Shown: positions 51,717 to 60,446 of the stretch, in pieces
Position numbering within the stretch: position 1 is the stretch's first letter
How the letters are laid out: every line of letters starts with the position of its first letter
Source: Bacteroidetes bacterium UBA4414
GTDB taxonomy: Bacteria; Bacteroidota; Bacteroidia; Chitinophagales; Chitinophagaceae
Direction: 5' to 3'
Assembly (NCBI GenBank): GCA_002389765.1
Contig: DGQM01000023.1
Coordinates: forward strand, 173,904 to 237,903
Length of the DNA stretch: 64,000 nt
The notes under the pieces: model-generated
The model's database searches: none
What the model was told of the DNA's origin: nothing
The model's input: only the letters and a program-made list of their open reading frames with translations
Made by a program: the position numbers and the translations under genes

Positions 51717-52589
51717 ATGAAAGTAACGGGTTTCAGCATCATCCGCAATGCTGTCAAGTATGATTATCCTATTGTAGAGGCCATAAGGTCTATACTACCG
51801 CTATGCGATGAATTTGTGATAGGCATCGGCCAGTCTGAAGATAACACCATTGGTTTGATAGAAAGCATCAACAGTCCCAAGATAAAAATCATCCATACCG
51901 TTTGGGATGATAGTCTGCGTACCGGTGGGCTTGTATTGAGCGATGAAACGAATAAGGTTTTCAAAGCTATAGAGGCCGATACAGATTGGTGTTTTTATAT
52001 ACAGGGAGATGAGGTAATACACGAACAGTATCATGATGTGATACGCGCAGGCATGCAGCAACATCTTGATGATAAACGCGTAGATGGCTTGCTGTTTAAA
52101 TACCTGCACTTCTACGGCTCTTACGATTATGTTGGCAGTTCTACACGCTGGTATCCGCACGAAATCCGCATTATTCGTAACGACAAAAGCATTTACTCTT
52201 ATAAAGATGCACAAGGCTTTCGCAAAGGTGATGACCAGAAGCTGAATGTGAAACTATTGGATGCATACGTGTATCACTACGGCTGGGTAAAAGACCCACG
52301 TGCTATGCAACGCAAGCAAGAAAACTTTCACAAAATGTGGCACGACGATGCATGGCTGGAAAGCAATGTCATCAAAGCAGATGCATTCGATTATGCAGGT
52401 GATATTGATGAGCTGGCAAAATTCAAAGGCACACACCCTGCCGTTATGCAAGCCCGCATCAACCGCGTCAACTGGCAGTTCGACTACGACATATCTTACA
52501 ACAAACGCAGCCTTAAAACAAAGTTCAAGCGCTTTGCAGAAGATGTCTTAGGCATTAGCATGAGCTACAAAAACTACAAGCTTATTTAG
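51717..52589 (+). CDS. Glycosyltransferase family 2-like protein
   Basis: A 290-residue GT-A-type protein. N-terminal FSIIRNAVKYDYPIVEAIRSILPLCDEFVIGIGQSEDNT (about residues 5-43) and the metal-binding-like YIQGDEVIHEQYH near 95 are typical of glycosyltransferase family 2 relatives whose acceptors are envelope sugars. The later part (SSTRWYPHEIRIIRNDKSIYSYKDAQGFRKG, HYGWVKDP) is distinctive of a Bacteroidota subgroup. No membrane segments. It follows the patatin gene closely and converges with hutH (4-bp overlap of stops). Acceptor unknown. Confidence 0.87.
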   Translation: MKVTGFSIIRNAVKYDYPIVEAIRSILPLCDEFVIGIGQSEDNTIGLIESINSPKIKIIHTVWDDSLRTGGLVLSDETNKVFKAIEADTDWCFYIQGDEVIHEQYHDVIRAGMQQHLDDKRVDGLLFKYLHFYGSYDYVGSSTRWYPHEIRIIRNDKSIYSYKDAQGFRKGDDQKLNVKLLDAYVYHYGWVKDPRAMQRKQENFHKMWHDDAWLESNVIKADAFDYAGDIDELAKFKGTHPAVMQARINRVNWQFDYDISYNKRSLKTKFKRFAEDVLGISMSYKNYKLI

Positions 52590-54064
52590 CCGATTATCGA
52601 CTCTACGTCCTGATTCAGGAATTGTTCTGCTTTTATCAGGTCATCGTGCAGCAGCCTGTCTGTAGCCATAAAAGATATTTCTTTACGGAATGCAGCATAC
52701 AGTTTTTCCAACGCAGGCGATGATGTTGCAGGCCTTCTGAAATCTATAGCCTGTGCAGCTGTCAGCAACTCTATTGCCAGTACACGTTGCACATTCATCA
52801 GCACACGGCGCAGTTTGGTAGCAGCATTTGCACCCATACTTACGTGGTCTTCCTGTCCGTTGCTGCTCACAATGCTATCTACAGATGCAGGTGTACACAA
52901 TTGTTTGCTCTGGCTTACAATAGCCGCAGCAGTGTATTGTGCAATCATAAAGCCACTGTTCACACCGGCTTCCGGTGCCAGGAATGGCGGCAGGTTGCGC
53001 TGTCCGCTTATCAGCAGATAAGTTCTGCGTTCAGATATATTGGCAAGCTCTGCAACAGCTATAGCAAGGAAGTCAAGATTCAGTGCCAATGGCTGCCCGT
53101 GAAAGTTACCACCACTCATGATGGCATCTTCGTCGTGGAATACAATCGGGTTATCTGTTACAGAATTGATTTCAGTTTCTACAATACCGCCCACCATGTC
53201 TATCACATCTTTGCTGGCACCGTGTACCTGCGGCATACAACGGAAAGAATAAGGGTCTTGTACTTGTTGCTTAGGCATAGCCTGTATAGCACTGCCTTGC
53301 AACAGGCTCAGTATGCGTTGTGCAGTAGCTATCTGTCCTTTGTGTGGACGCACACGGTGTATAGGATGTTTGAATGGTTCATCCTTAGCCATGAAACCCT
53401 CTGCAGACAAAGCACCTATCACATCTGCCCATGCAGATAATTGTTTTGATTTTATCAGGCACCATACTGCATGGCTACTCATAAACTGCGTACCATTCAG
53501 CAATGCAAGACCTTCTTTTGCAGCCAGTGGTATCGGCTCCAGACCTGTTTCTTTCAACACATCAGCAGCTTCTCTTACCACACCTTTGTAGCGCACTTTG
53601 CCTTTGCCAAATATCGGCAGGCTAAGGTGTGCCAATGGTGCAAGATCGCCCGAAGCACCCAGTGAACCCAATTCATATACTACAGGGCTGATGCCCAGAT
53701 TATAGAAATCTACCAATCGCTGCACAATCTCTTTACGTACACCACTATAACCACGGCCAAGGCCATGTGCTTTCAGCAACAGCATCCACCTTACTATATC
53801 TTCCGGCACCTCATCGCCCATACCACAAGCATGAGAACATACAAGGTTTTCCTGCAATTGAGACAACTCATCATCTGCTATACGCACATTGCACAACGAA
53901 CCGAAACCGGTATTGATACCATAGTAGGTATTGCCTTGTTTCAGTATATCATCCAGGTAATTTCTATTGGTAGTAATGCGTGCAAAAGCATCTGCTGGTA
54001 GTGCAAAAGATGAAGCGTTCCAGTTGCTGAGAAAATCTATCGAAATATGTTCAGGTAGTTCCAT
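52586..54064 (-). CDS. hutH: Histidine ammonia-lyase
   Basis: A 492-residue lyase converting L-histidine to urocanate and ammonia, the first step of histidine catabolism. The MIO cofactor triad is Ala137-Ser138-Gly139 within GSLGASGDLAPLAH. Further signatures are NTGFGSL near 51, YGINTG, GGNFHGQPLALNLDF and SNGQEDHVSMG. The ATG at 54064 fits the family; the longer reading to TTG 54085 runs toward the promoter. No hutU, hutI or regulator is adjacent, so the pathway is scattered, or this enzyme might be a tyrosine/phenylalanine-type lyase; a His-type substrate residue cannot be settled here. Confidence 0.92.
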   Translation of the reverse strand: MELPEHISIDFLSNWNASSFALPADAFARITTNRNYLDDILKQGNTYYGINTGFGSLCNVRIADDELSQLQENLVCSHACGMGDEVPEDIVRWMLLLKAHGLGRGYSGVRKEIVQRLVDFYNLGISPVVYELGSLGASGDLAPLAHLSLPIFGKGKVRYKGVVREAADVLKETGLEPIPLAAKEGLALLNGTQFMSSHAVWCLIKSKQLSAWADVIGALSAEGFMAKDEPFKHPIHRVRPHKGQIATAQRILSLLQGSAIQAMPKQQVQDPYSFRCMPQVHGASKDVIDMVGGIVETEINSVTDNPIVFHDEDAIMSGGNFHGQPLALNLDFLAIAVAELANISERRTYLLISGQRNLPPFLAPEAGVNSGFMIAQYTAAAIVSQSKQLCTPASVDSIVSSNGQEDHVSMGANAATKLRRVLMNVQRVLAIELLTAAQAIDFRRPATSSPALEKLYAAFRKEISFMATDRLLHDDLIKAEQFLNQDVESIIG

Positions 54065-54082
54065 TATGCTGTATTGTGGCAG

Positions 54083-54090
54083 CAAAAGTA
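54083..54090 (-). promoter_or_regulatory. Predicted -7 element (TACTTTTG) of hutH
   Basis: Perfect TAnnTTTG match on the minus strand, 18 nt before the ATG at 54064. Confidence 0.55.
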
Positions 54091-54117
54091 ACTATTCGGC
54101 GGGAAAGGCTGAAACCC

Positions 54118-54639
54118 CTATTTTTTAGCCAAATCTTTTTCAATGATGGCTTTGATATCAGCCTCTATGCTTTTGTTGACAGACTCTGTTATTCTGCCTA
54201 CTTCCAGATTATCTTTTATTAGTATAAACGTAGGCACACGGCTTATTTCATAAAACTTAGCCTCTGTATATTTTGCCTGCTTTGTCCTGTCTACACCATA
54301 TATAGTATGTTGGTGCATTGGGTAATCTACCGCAGCTAATACTTTCAGCAACTTAGGTACCAGGTTTTGAGAGTCCTCGCACCATGTACCCATAAATGTT
54401 ACCACCTCATATGTACGCAGATGTTTCACCAAAAAAGCCATATCGGCTCCATCAGGCTTGTAGTCTATAATACCTTTATCAAGCCAGTTGAAGCTAGGCT
54501 CTTTACGCAGGTCGTTGTAAGTTATCTGGCCTTTGAAAACAACACTTCCGTTTTCCTTATCTGTAGATACGCTAAAGTCGGTTTGTGCTTTTACCATCAT
54601 ACTCATCAGCAATAATGCTATCAATAATACGCCCCTCAT
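54118..54639 (-). CDS. Secreted thioredoxin-like protein with a single-cysteine (CxxS) site
   Basis: A 173-residue protein with a signal peptide (MRGVLLIALLLMSMMVKAQ) and a thioredoxin fold from about residue 60. The active-site segment is FMGTWCEDS (Cys87, Ser90): the second Cys of the usual CxxC is replaced by Ser, so it cannot carry out normal dithiol exchange but could act as a monothiol isomerase or bind mixed disulfides. The cis-Pro segment SRVPTFILI (about 133-141) is present. Its start overlaps the stop of the MerR-like gene by 4 bp, so the two are coupled. Confidence 0.88.
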   Translation of the reverse strand: MRGVLLIALLLMSMMVKAQTDFSVSTDKENGSVVFKGQITYNDLRKEPSFNWLDKGIIDYKPDGADMAFLVKHLRTYEVVTFMGTWCEDSQNLVPKLLKVLAAVDYPMHQHTIYGVDRTKQAKYTEAKFYEISRVPTFILIKDNLEVGRITESVNKSIEADIKAIIEKDLAKK

Positions 54640-55175
54640 GAAAGCTGTTTTCTTATCTGTAATAATTTGCTGCGCAGCACCAGCAGCGACTTTTTTAAAT
54701 CTACCTGCTGCACTGCTATTTTTCGGTTTTCCTTCAGCTTGGCTTTTGCCCCACTAATGGTAAAGCCACGTTCTTTTACAAGATGGTAAATGGTATTGAT
54801 TTCACGTACCTGCTCAGGTGTATACAACCTGTCTCCCTTGCGGGTGGTACGTACTTTCATTTCAAATTCCTTGGTCCAGAAGCGGATATTGGATGTAGCC
54901 ACTTTAAAAATACCTGCCACCTCGCCAATAGTATAGTACTGCTTATCGCCCTGCCATTGGCTCAGCGCCTCCGATTTGTGTTGCAGCTCCTTTACCTTGC
55001 GCTGCTTCTTTGGTTTTTCCTCACTTGCAGCCTCAGCAGTAGGTTCTTGTGCTTCGGTAGTTTCAGCATCCTCTTTAGGCTCAGCATCCTTTTTGGCCGC
55101 ACGTGGTTTGCGTGCAGGCTTTACAGGCTCTGTTACCAGTTCTTCGCCAAAAAGAGTAAGGACTTTCGTTACCAT
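54636..55175 (-). CDS. MerR-family transcriptional regulator
   Basis: A 179-residue regulator. Residues 1-70 form an Ala/Glu/Lys/Pro-rich low-complexity tail (KPARKPRAAKKDAEPKEDAE). The MerR HTH begins at YYTIGEVAGIFKVATSNIRFWTKEF (about 80-105) with the wing and TRKGDRLYTPEQVREINTIYHLVKERGFTISGAKAKL (about 112-148), followed by a short coiled coil. This is the Bacteroidota type of MerR protein with an N-terminal extension. It leads a two-gene operon with the thioredoxin-like protein gene. Effector unknown. Confidence 0.9.
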   Translation of the reverse strand: MVTKVLTLFGEELVTEPVKPARKPRAAKKDAEPKEDAETTEAQEPTAEAASEEKPKKQRKVKELQHKSEALSQWQGDKQYYTIGEVAGIFKVATSNIRFWTKEFEMKVRTTRKGDRLYTPEQVREINTIYHLVKERGFTISGAKAKLKENRKIAVQQVDLKKSLLVLRSKLLQIRKQLS

Positions 55176-55279
55176 TACTACAAAATAACAAAAAAATCAG
55201 GTTGGCATTCAAATATATTATTAAGGTGCATGTATATACCTGTATCAAGAAACTGTATGACAGGCAACCCTTTTTATCT

Positions 55280-55287
55280 TAATTTTG
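55280..55287 (+). promoter_or_regulatory. Predicted -7 element (TAATTTTG) of mqnC
   Basis: Perfect TAnnTTTG match, 21 nt before the ATG at 55309; an in-frame TTG start at 55285 falls inside it and is rejected. Confidence 0.6.
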
Positions 55288-55308
55288 TTAGGATTATTAA
55301 AGGTTTTC

Positions 55309-56433
55309 ATGCAATTATCAGCATTATACGAACGTGCCCTGCGTTTTGAGTTTTTGAGTGCAGAAGAAGGGATGTTCCTGTTTGAAAATGCCCCGCTGGC
55401 CGAACTGATGTTTGTTGCCAACGAGCTGCGCAAAATACAAGTGCCGCACGGCAAAGTAACTTGGATTATAGACCGCAATATGAACACTACCAATGTGTGT
55501 ATTGCCAACTGCAAGTTCTGCAACTTCTACCGCATACCGGGCCACGAGGAGTCTTACATTACAGATATAGAAACTTATAAGCAAAAGATAGAAGAGACTT
55601 TCCGCTATGGCGGGGAGCAACTATTGCTGCAAGGTGGTCACCATCCTGAACTGGGGCTTGACTACTATACAGCACTCTTCCGTCAGCTGAAAGATATGTA
55701 TCCGAATCTGAAGCTGCATGCTTTAGGGCCACCGGAAGTTGCACACATCTGTAAAGTATCAGGCGTTTCTCATCGCGAAGCTTTACTTGCACTGAAAGAA
55801 GCGGGTATGGATAGTATGCCGGGCCCCGGTGCTGAAATACTGAACGACCGTGTACGCCGCCTTATATCTAAAGGTAAATGCGGTGCGCAGGAATGGTTGG
55901 ACATCATGCACGAGGCACACAAAGTAGGTCTTACTACAAGCGCTACTATGATGTTCGGACACGTAGAAACAATCTACGAGCGTTTTGAACACTTGGTAAA
56001 AATCCGTGAGGTGCAGGCTAAAAAGCCGGAAGATGCAAAAGGTTTTATCGCATTTATACCGTGGACATTCCAAGATGTAGATACACTGCTGAACAGGATA
56101 CGTGGTACTAAAAACCATACAACTGCCGAAGAGTACATCCGTATGATAGCTATGAGCCGCATCATGCTGCCGAATGTGAAAAACATACAGGCATCGTGGC
56201 TCACGGTTGGTAAACAAGTAGCACAAATATGCCTGCATGCAGGTGCCAACGATTTTGGTTCTATCATGATAGAAGAAAATGTAGTAAGCGCTGCAGGTGC
56301 ACCGCACCGCTTTACTTATAAAGGCATACAACAGGCTATCAATGAAGCAGGCTTCCCTGCACAGCTACGCAACCAGCAATACGAATTCCGCAAACTTCCT
56401 GAAAATATTGAAGAGCAGGTTATCGCTTACTAA
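55309..56433 (+). CDS. mqnC: Cyclic dehypoxanthinyl futalosine synthase
   Basis: A 374-residue radical-SAM enzyme of the futalosine route to menaquinone. The cluster cysteines are Cys64, Cys68 and Cys71 (CIANCKFCNFYR). LLQGGHHPELGLDYY near 110, LHALGPPEV near 135, and SWLTVGKQVAQICLHAGANDFGSIMIEENVVSAAGA near 295-330 are typical of MqnC rather than MqnE. It closes the dehypoxanthine futalosine ring to the cyclic form. The other mqn genes are not in the window. It implies that this organism makes menaquinone via futalosine rather than the classical MenFDHCEB pathway. Confidence 0.93.
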   Translation: MQLSALYERALRFEFLSAEEGMFLFENAPLAELMFVANELRKIQVPHGKVTWIIDRNMNTTNVCIANCKFCNFYRIPGHEESYITDIETYKQKIEETFRYGGEQLLLQGGHHPELGLDYYTALFRQLKDMYPNLKLHALGPPEVAHICKVSGVSHREALLALKEAGMDSMPGPGAEILNDRVRRLISKGKCGAQEWLDIMHEAHKVGLTTSATMMFGHVETIYERFEHLVKIREVQAKKPEDAKGFIAFIPWTFQDVDTLLNRIRGTKNHTTAEEYIRMIAMSRIMLPNVKNIQASWLTVGKQVAQICLHAGANDFGSIMIEENVVSAAGAPHRFTYKGIQQAINEAGFPAQLRNQQYEFRKLPENIEEQVIAY

Positions 56434-56455
56434 TACAAGCAACATATATTTTAGC

Positions 56456-56486
56456 ACAGCCCGATTTATACAATCGGGCTGTTTTA
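56456..56486 (+). terminator. Hairpin terminator of mqnC
   Basis: Stem CAGCCCGATT / AATCGGGCTG with a 5-nt loop followed by TTTTATT; 23 bp after the mqnC stop. Confidence 0.87.
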
Positions 56487-56499
56487 TTATTTTGTGCTG

Positions 56500-57261
56500 A
56501 TGCTTACGCTACTTGCATTATGTTGTTTTGCTTTCCTGGCAGGTTTTATAGATGCCATGGTAGGTGGTGGTGGTTTAATACAACTGCCCGCATTCTTCAT
56601 ATTGCAACCACACCTCAGCCTTGTACAAACATTGGCTACCAACAAAACAGCTTCTTTCTTCGGTACATCTGTTTCAGCATACCGCTACATCAAGCGGGTA
56701 GATATAGACTGGAATCACCTGACGCCTGCTATCGTTGCAGCAGGTATCGGTTCTTTCTCCGGCGCGCTACTCGTGTCTTTCATACACAAAGAGCAGTTCA
56801 TGCCATTCATCATTTGTGTACTGATACTGGTATTGGTATATACCATGCTGAAAAAAGAATTGGGATTACATCATGTAGATAAATCACTATCGCGCAATCG
56901 CTACCTGCTCTACGCCATAGGCACAGGTGGCATCATCGGCATATACGATGGGCTGATAGGACCGGGTACCGGTAGCTTCCTGATCTTTGCATTTGTTGTG
57001 TTGTTTGGCTATAATTTCCTGCATGCATCTGCCAATGCAAAAGTCATCAACGTAGTTACCAATATTGCAGCGCTGTTATTCTTCCTGTTCAAAGGAAACA
57101 TCATTTGGAGTATAGCATTGCCTGTAGGTGCTGCCAATATGTTAGGTAGTTATGCAGGTTCGCACGTAGCACTAAAGAAAGGCAGTTCTTTCATCCGCTT
57201 ATTCTTTATACTCGTAGTACTGGCACTGATTGCCAAACTTGGGTATGATTATATGCTATAG
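56500..57261 (+). CDS. Sulfite exporter TauE/SafE family permease
   Basis: A 253-residue inner-membrane protein with about eight hydrophobic helices in two halves, each containing a Gly/Asn-rich family motif: GFIDAMVGGGGLIQLPAFF (first helix region, about 15-33), NKTASFFGTSVSAYRYI near 48, GIYDGLIGPGTGSFLIFAFV near 150, and ANAKVINVVTNIAALLFFL near 180. Related proteins export sulfite, sulfoacetate or other small anions. The GTG at 56494 is an alternative start. It converges with the aminotransferase gene (6-bp overlap). Confidence 0.9.
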   Translation: MLTLLALCCFAFLAGFIDAMVGGGGLIQLPAFFILQPHLSLVQTLATNKTASFFGTSVSAYRYIKRVDIDWNHLTPAIVAAGIGSFSGALLVSFIHKEQFMPFIICVLILVLVYTMLKKELGLHHVDKSLSRNRYLLYAIGTGGIIGIYDGLIGPGTGSFLIFAFVVLFGYNFLHASANAKVINVVTNIAALLFFLFKGNIIWSIALPVGAANMLGSYAGSHVALKKGSSFIRLFFILVVLALIAKLGYDYML

Positions 57262-58398
57262 TTTTCGCAGCCTTTCTATTGCCTGTTGTAGCGTTTCTTC
57301 TTTTTTGGCAAAGCAGAAACGTATCAGTTTATCGTCTTTCTTATTGCTGTAAAATGCACTGATAGGTATCGTTGCTACGCCATGCTCTTTCGTAAGCCAT
57401 TGTGCAAATTCCATATCGGGCATATTGTTGATGGCACTGTAGCTGGCTGTTTGGAAATAGCTACCTGCTGCAGGCTCGTGTATGGTAAAAGGTGTGTCTT
57501 TCAGCAACGATAAAAAGTAGTCGCGCTTCTCCTGCATCATAACACCTACATTGGGCAGTTGTGGTAGCGACAGGTATTTTGCCAATGCATATTGTGCAGG
57601 CGTGTTTACTGTAAAGCACAAAAACTGATGTATGCGCCTGAAGGCAGTTGTAAACTCAGGTGGAGCAATACAGTAGCCCATCTTCCAGCCTGTGTTATGA
57701 AACACTTTACCGAAAGAATACAATACAAAGCTGCGTTTCCTGAGCTCTTCATGCTCCAACACACTATAGTGTTTCTTACCATCAAACACCAGTTGTTCAT
57801 ATACCTCGTCTGATAGTATAATGATGTTAGTATCACGAACAAGATCTGCCAGTTTATCCCAATCCTCTTTGCTCCAAATAGCACCTGTAGGATTGTGCGG
57901 CGTGTTGACGATAATGGCTTTTGTCTTAGGCGTAACAGCTGCCTGCAGTCTTTCCCAATCTACACCAAAGCCCGGCGCCATCAGTGGTACAGGCACAGCT
58001 TTCGCACCATTGGTTTCTATGTTTGGTATATAGCTATCGTATGCAGGTTCTAAAATAATGGCTTCATCACCCGCCTGTAGTATAGCTGTGAAGGCCGTGT
58101 AGATAGCATACGTAGCACCTGGCGTAACGGTTATTTCCGTATCCGCATTAATGTCTAATCCGTAACGTTTTGCAAAATCATTACTGATAGCCTGCCTCAG
58201 TTGTGGCAACCCCACCATTGGTGCGTATTGGTTGAACCCCTCTCTGGTGGCTTCATACAGGTATTCACCCAGCCTTTCATCTATCGGATAATCAGGAAAG
58301 CCCTGCGATAAATTAATGGCATTGCACTGCTGTGCAAGGGCACTCATAACCGTAAAGATGGTAGTGCCCGTTGCAGCATGTTTTTGCGGAAGTATCAT
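57256..58398 (-). CDS. Methionine/kynurenine-type class I aminotransferase (YbdL-like)
   Basis: A PLP enzyme of about 380 residues. Features: INLSQGFPDYPIDERL (about 28-43), TVTPGATYAIYTAF near 88, NTPHNPTGAIW near 165, DEVYEQLVFDG near 195, and the PLP lysine in SFGKVFHNTGWKMGY near 230. The QFLCFTVNTPAQYALAKYL region resembles E. coli YbdL and bacterial methionine/kynurenine transaminases (MtnE/KAT group). ATG 58401 is one codon further upstream and equally possible; in either case it overlaps or abuts the manC stop (TAATGATG), so both genes are coupled. Role: methionine salvage or aromatic amino acid transamination. Confidence 0.92.
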   Translation of the reverse strand: MILPQKHAATGTTIFTVMSALAQQCNAINLSQGFPDYPIDERLGEYLYEATREGFNQYAPMVGLPQLRQAISNDFAKRYGLDINADTEITVTPGATYAIYTAFTAILQAGDEAIILEPAYDSYIPNIETNGAKAVPVPLMAPGFGVDWERLQAAVTPKTKAIIVNTPHNPTGAIWSKEDWDKLADLVRDTNIIILSDEVYEQLVFDGKKHYSVLEHEELRKRSFVLYSFGKVFHNTGWKMGYCIAPPEFTTAFRRIHQFLCFTVNTPAQYALAKYLSLPQLPNVGVMMQEKRDYFLSLLKDTPFTIHEPAAGSYFQTASYSAINNMPDMEFAQWLTKEHGVATIPISAFYSNKKDDKLIRFCFAKKEETLQQAIERLRKL

Positions 58399-58400
58399 CA

Positions 58401-59486
58401 TTACAGGTATTTTTCCCCTTTGTTGCGTTTTACTTCTGCCACATACTCTTTTATCTGCTGTTCGCGGTTGCGCTCACATATTAGCAACACATCGGGCGTG
58501 TCTATCACTATAAACCTTTCCAAACCCTGCACTACCAGCAGTTTTTCGTTCGGCACTTTTATCATACACTCGCTGGCATCTATCACCATTACGTTCTCTC
58601 CAAACACGGCATTGCCCAAATAGTCTTTGTCCGAATTTTCGTAAGCACTTTCCCATGTACCCAAATCGCACCAGCCAAAGTAAGAAGGTATTACATACAC
58701 ATTCTTAGCTTTTTCCATGATGCCATAATCGATAGATATATTGGTACACTGCGAATAGAGATTGTTGATTACATCAAACTCTTTCGGCGTATTGTACACA
58801 TCTTTCGCCTGCATAAATACTTCGTGCATTTCAGGCAGGTATTTTTCAAGTGCATCCATAATGGTTTTTACATTCCATACAAAGATGCCTGAGTTCCAAA
58901 GGAAATCGCCGCTTTTCAGGAAAGTACGCGCCAGTTCCAGCGAAGGCTTTTCAGTAAAGGTTTTTACACGATACACTTTATCCAGCTCTTCTTCTACATC
59001 GTACTGTATATAGCCATAGCCGGTATCAGGACGCGTTGGCTTAATACCCAATGTTAGTAGCGCATCGTGATGTGCAACAAAATCAAGCGCTTCCTGTGCA
59101 GTACGTTCAAAAGAACGTTCATCCATTATCAGGTGGTCTGCAGGAGACATAATGATGTTCGCATTCGGATTAAGTGCCATCATTTTGTGCGCAAAATATG
59201 CAGCACATGGTGCCGTGTTTTTGCGCGATGGTTCGCTGATGATGTTTTCATCTTTCAGTTCAGGTATCTGCTCCTTCAGCGTATTGATGTATTGCTGATT
59301 GGTAATGAAGTAGATATTCTCCTGCGGACAAATATGCTTAAAGCGTTGGTACGTCCACTGTATCAGCGAACGACCGGTGCCTAAAATATCAATGAATTGT
59401 TTAGGATAGCTGGTACGGCTTTCGGGCCAGAAACGGCTGCCTATACCACCTGCCATGATGGCCACATAATTATTCTGAATGCTCAT
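58401..59486 (-). CDS. manC: Mannose-1-phosphate guanylyltransferase
   Basis: A 361-residue nucleotidyltransferase making GDP-mannose from GTP and mannose 1-phosphate. It has the nucleotide-binding loop AGGIGSRFWPESRTSYPKQF (about residues 12-31), SPADHLI near 115, IKPTRPDTGYGYIQ near 148, FTEKPSLELA near 180 and FLWNSGIFVW near 200, all typical of the family. The C-terminal isomerase domain of bifunctional enzymes is absent. It is upstream of the aminotransferase and overlaps it. GDP-mannose feeds glycan and fucose synthesis, fitting the several glycosyltransferases here. Confidence 0.94.
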   Translation of the reverse strand: MSIQNNYVAIMAGGIGSRFWPESRTSYPKQFIDILGTGRSLIQWTYQRFKHICPQENIYFITNQQYINTLKEQIPELKDENIISEPSRKNTAPCAAYFAHKMMALNPNANIIMSPADHLIMDERSFERTAQEALDFVAHHDALLTLGIKPTRPDTGYGYIQYDVEEELDKVYRVKTFTEKPSLELARTFLKSGDFLWNSGIFVWNVKTIMDALEKYLPEMHEVFMQAKDVYNTPKEFDVINNLYSQCTNISIDYGIMEKAKNVYVIPSYFGWCDLGTWESAYENSDKDYLGNAVFGENVMVIDASECMIKVPNEKLLVVQGLERFIVIDTPDVLLICERNREQQIKEYVAEVKRNKGEKYL

Positions 59487-59544
59487 TTCAAAAAAGTCTC
59501 TAACAGCATTAAAAATAGCATATTTAGCCGTATATCGTACATAA

Positions 59545-59569
59545 AAAAGCCCCTTAAACAGGGGCTTTT
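59545..59569 (-). terminator. Hairpin terminator of nfu
   Basis: 10-bp stem (59545-59554 with 59560-59569), A/T runs on both sides, 20 bp after the nfu stop and before the manC promoter region. Confidence 0.87.
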
Positions 59570-59588
59570 CATATAAATTAACTTAGTA

Positions 59589-60179
59589 TTATTCTGCTTC
59601 TGCAACTACTTCCTTCACTTCCGGTATCATACGCTTCATCATACCTTCAATACCTGCTTTCAGGGTAATCATTGAAGAAGGGCATCCGGAGCAAGAACCC
59701 TGCATCATCAACTTCACCACACCATCTTCATAACCTTTGTAGCTGATAGCACCACCGTCCATCTCTACAGCAGGTTTTACATAGTTTTCCAACAGTTCTT
59801 TAATGCGTTTTACCACATCGCTGTCATCAGCGCTCACTGTATTGGCATCTGCTTTCTTTACTATCAGGTCTTCGTTTATTACTACTTTACCTTCTTCCAA
59901 GTATTGTTTCAGAAACTCTCGTACTGTAGGTATTACATCTTCCCACAGCGTATCAGGCGTTTTAGTCAGCGTTACAAAGTTGCTGGCAATAAACACACTG
60001 CGTATAAAAGGAAACGCAAACAACTCTTTCGCCAACGGAGACGGTGTAGCAGCTGCTTCTTCAGGGAAGTCTATGCTTTTACCAGGATACAACAATTTGT
60101 TTGCAACAAACTTCATTGTTTCCGGGTTTGGTGTCATTTCCGTATATATACTCACAATGGTATTTCCTGTCTTCAACAT
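59589..60179 (-). CDS. Nfu-type iron-sulfur cluster carrier
   Basis: A 196-residue two-domain NifU-like protein. The N-terminal Nfu domain (about 10-95) starts TEMTPNPETMKFVANK and includes SPLAKELFAFPFIRSVFIASNFVTLTK. The C-terminal NifU domain (about 120-196) carries the cluster-binding CxxC in GSCSGCPSS (Cys about 162 and 165), with YVKPAVEMDGGAISY before it. It delivers [4Fe-4S] clusters to enzymes such as radical-SAM proteins and the lipoate synthase group. A promoter element (TATTTTTG) lies 23 nt upstream; it is a single gene. Confidence 0.94.
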   Translation of the reverse strand: MLKTGNTIVSIYTEMTPNPETMKFVANKLLYPGKSIDFPEEAAATPSPLAKELFAFPFIRSVFIASNFVTLTKTPDTLWEDVIPTVREFLKQYLEEGKVVINEDLIVKKADANTVSADDSDVVKRIKELLENYVKPAVEMDGGAISYKGYEDGVVKLMMQGSCSGCPSSMITLKAGIEGMMKRMIPEVKEVVAEAE

Positions 60180-60202
60180 GATGTTTACTTAATTTCTTTC
60201 AG

Positions 60203-60210
60203 CAAAAATA
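60203..60210 (-). promoter_or_regulatory. Predicted -7 element (TATTTTTG) of nfu
   Basis: Perfect TAnnTTTG match on the minus strand, 23 nt before the ATG at 60179. Confidence 0.55.
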
Positions 60211-60400
60211 CTTAATAAATGCGGTACTGTAAATTGATACAGACAATATTGATATAAGCACAACCGAATACGTATGCAAACCTAATGTTTTGTTAAATTG
60301 AAAGCATTGTAATTTATTGATAATCATACGATTAAACACATTAACACTTCCTTGCATTTCTTTTAACGTAGTGTTATATGCCTTCCGCCTTTTACCATCG

Positions 60401-60408
60401 TACGTTTG
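60401..60408 (+). promoter_or_regulatory. Predicted -7 element (TACGTTTG) of the secreted-protein gene
   Basis: Perfect TAnnTTTG match, 38 nt before the ATG at 60447. The rest of the 267-bp gap to nfu is AT-rich and shows no gene. Confidence 0.5.
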
Positions 60409-60446
60409 TGTTGTAATTCTTTATTCACTCTAAAACTTCAGGCTTT

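Noticed and set aside
52787..53440. Open frame of 217 codons on plus inside hutH
   Set aside because: Antisense to the conserved lyase core; Cys/His/Tyr-rich shadow composition.
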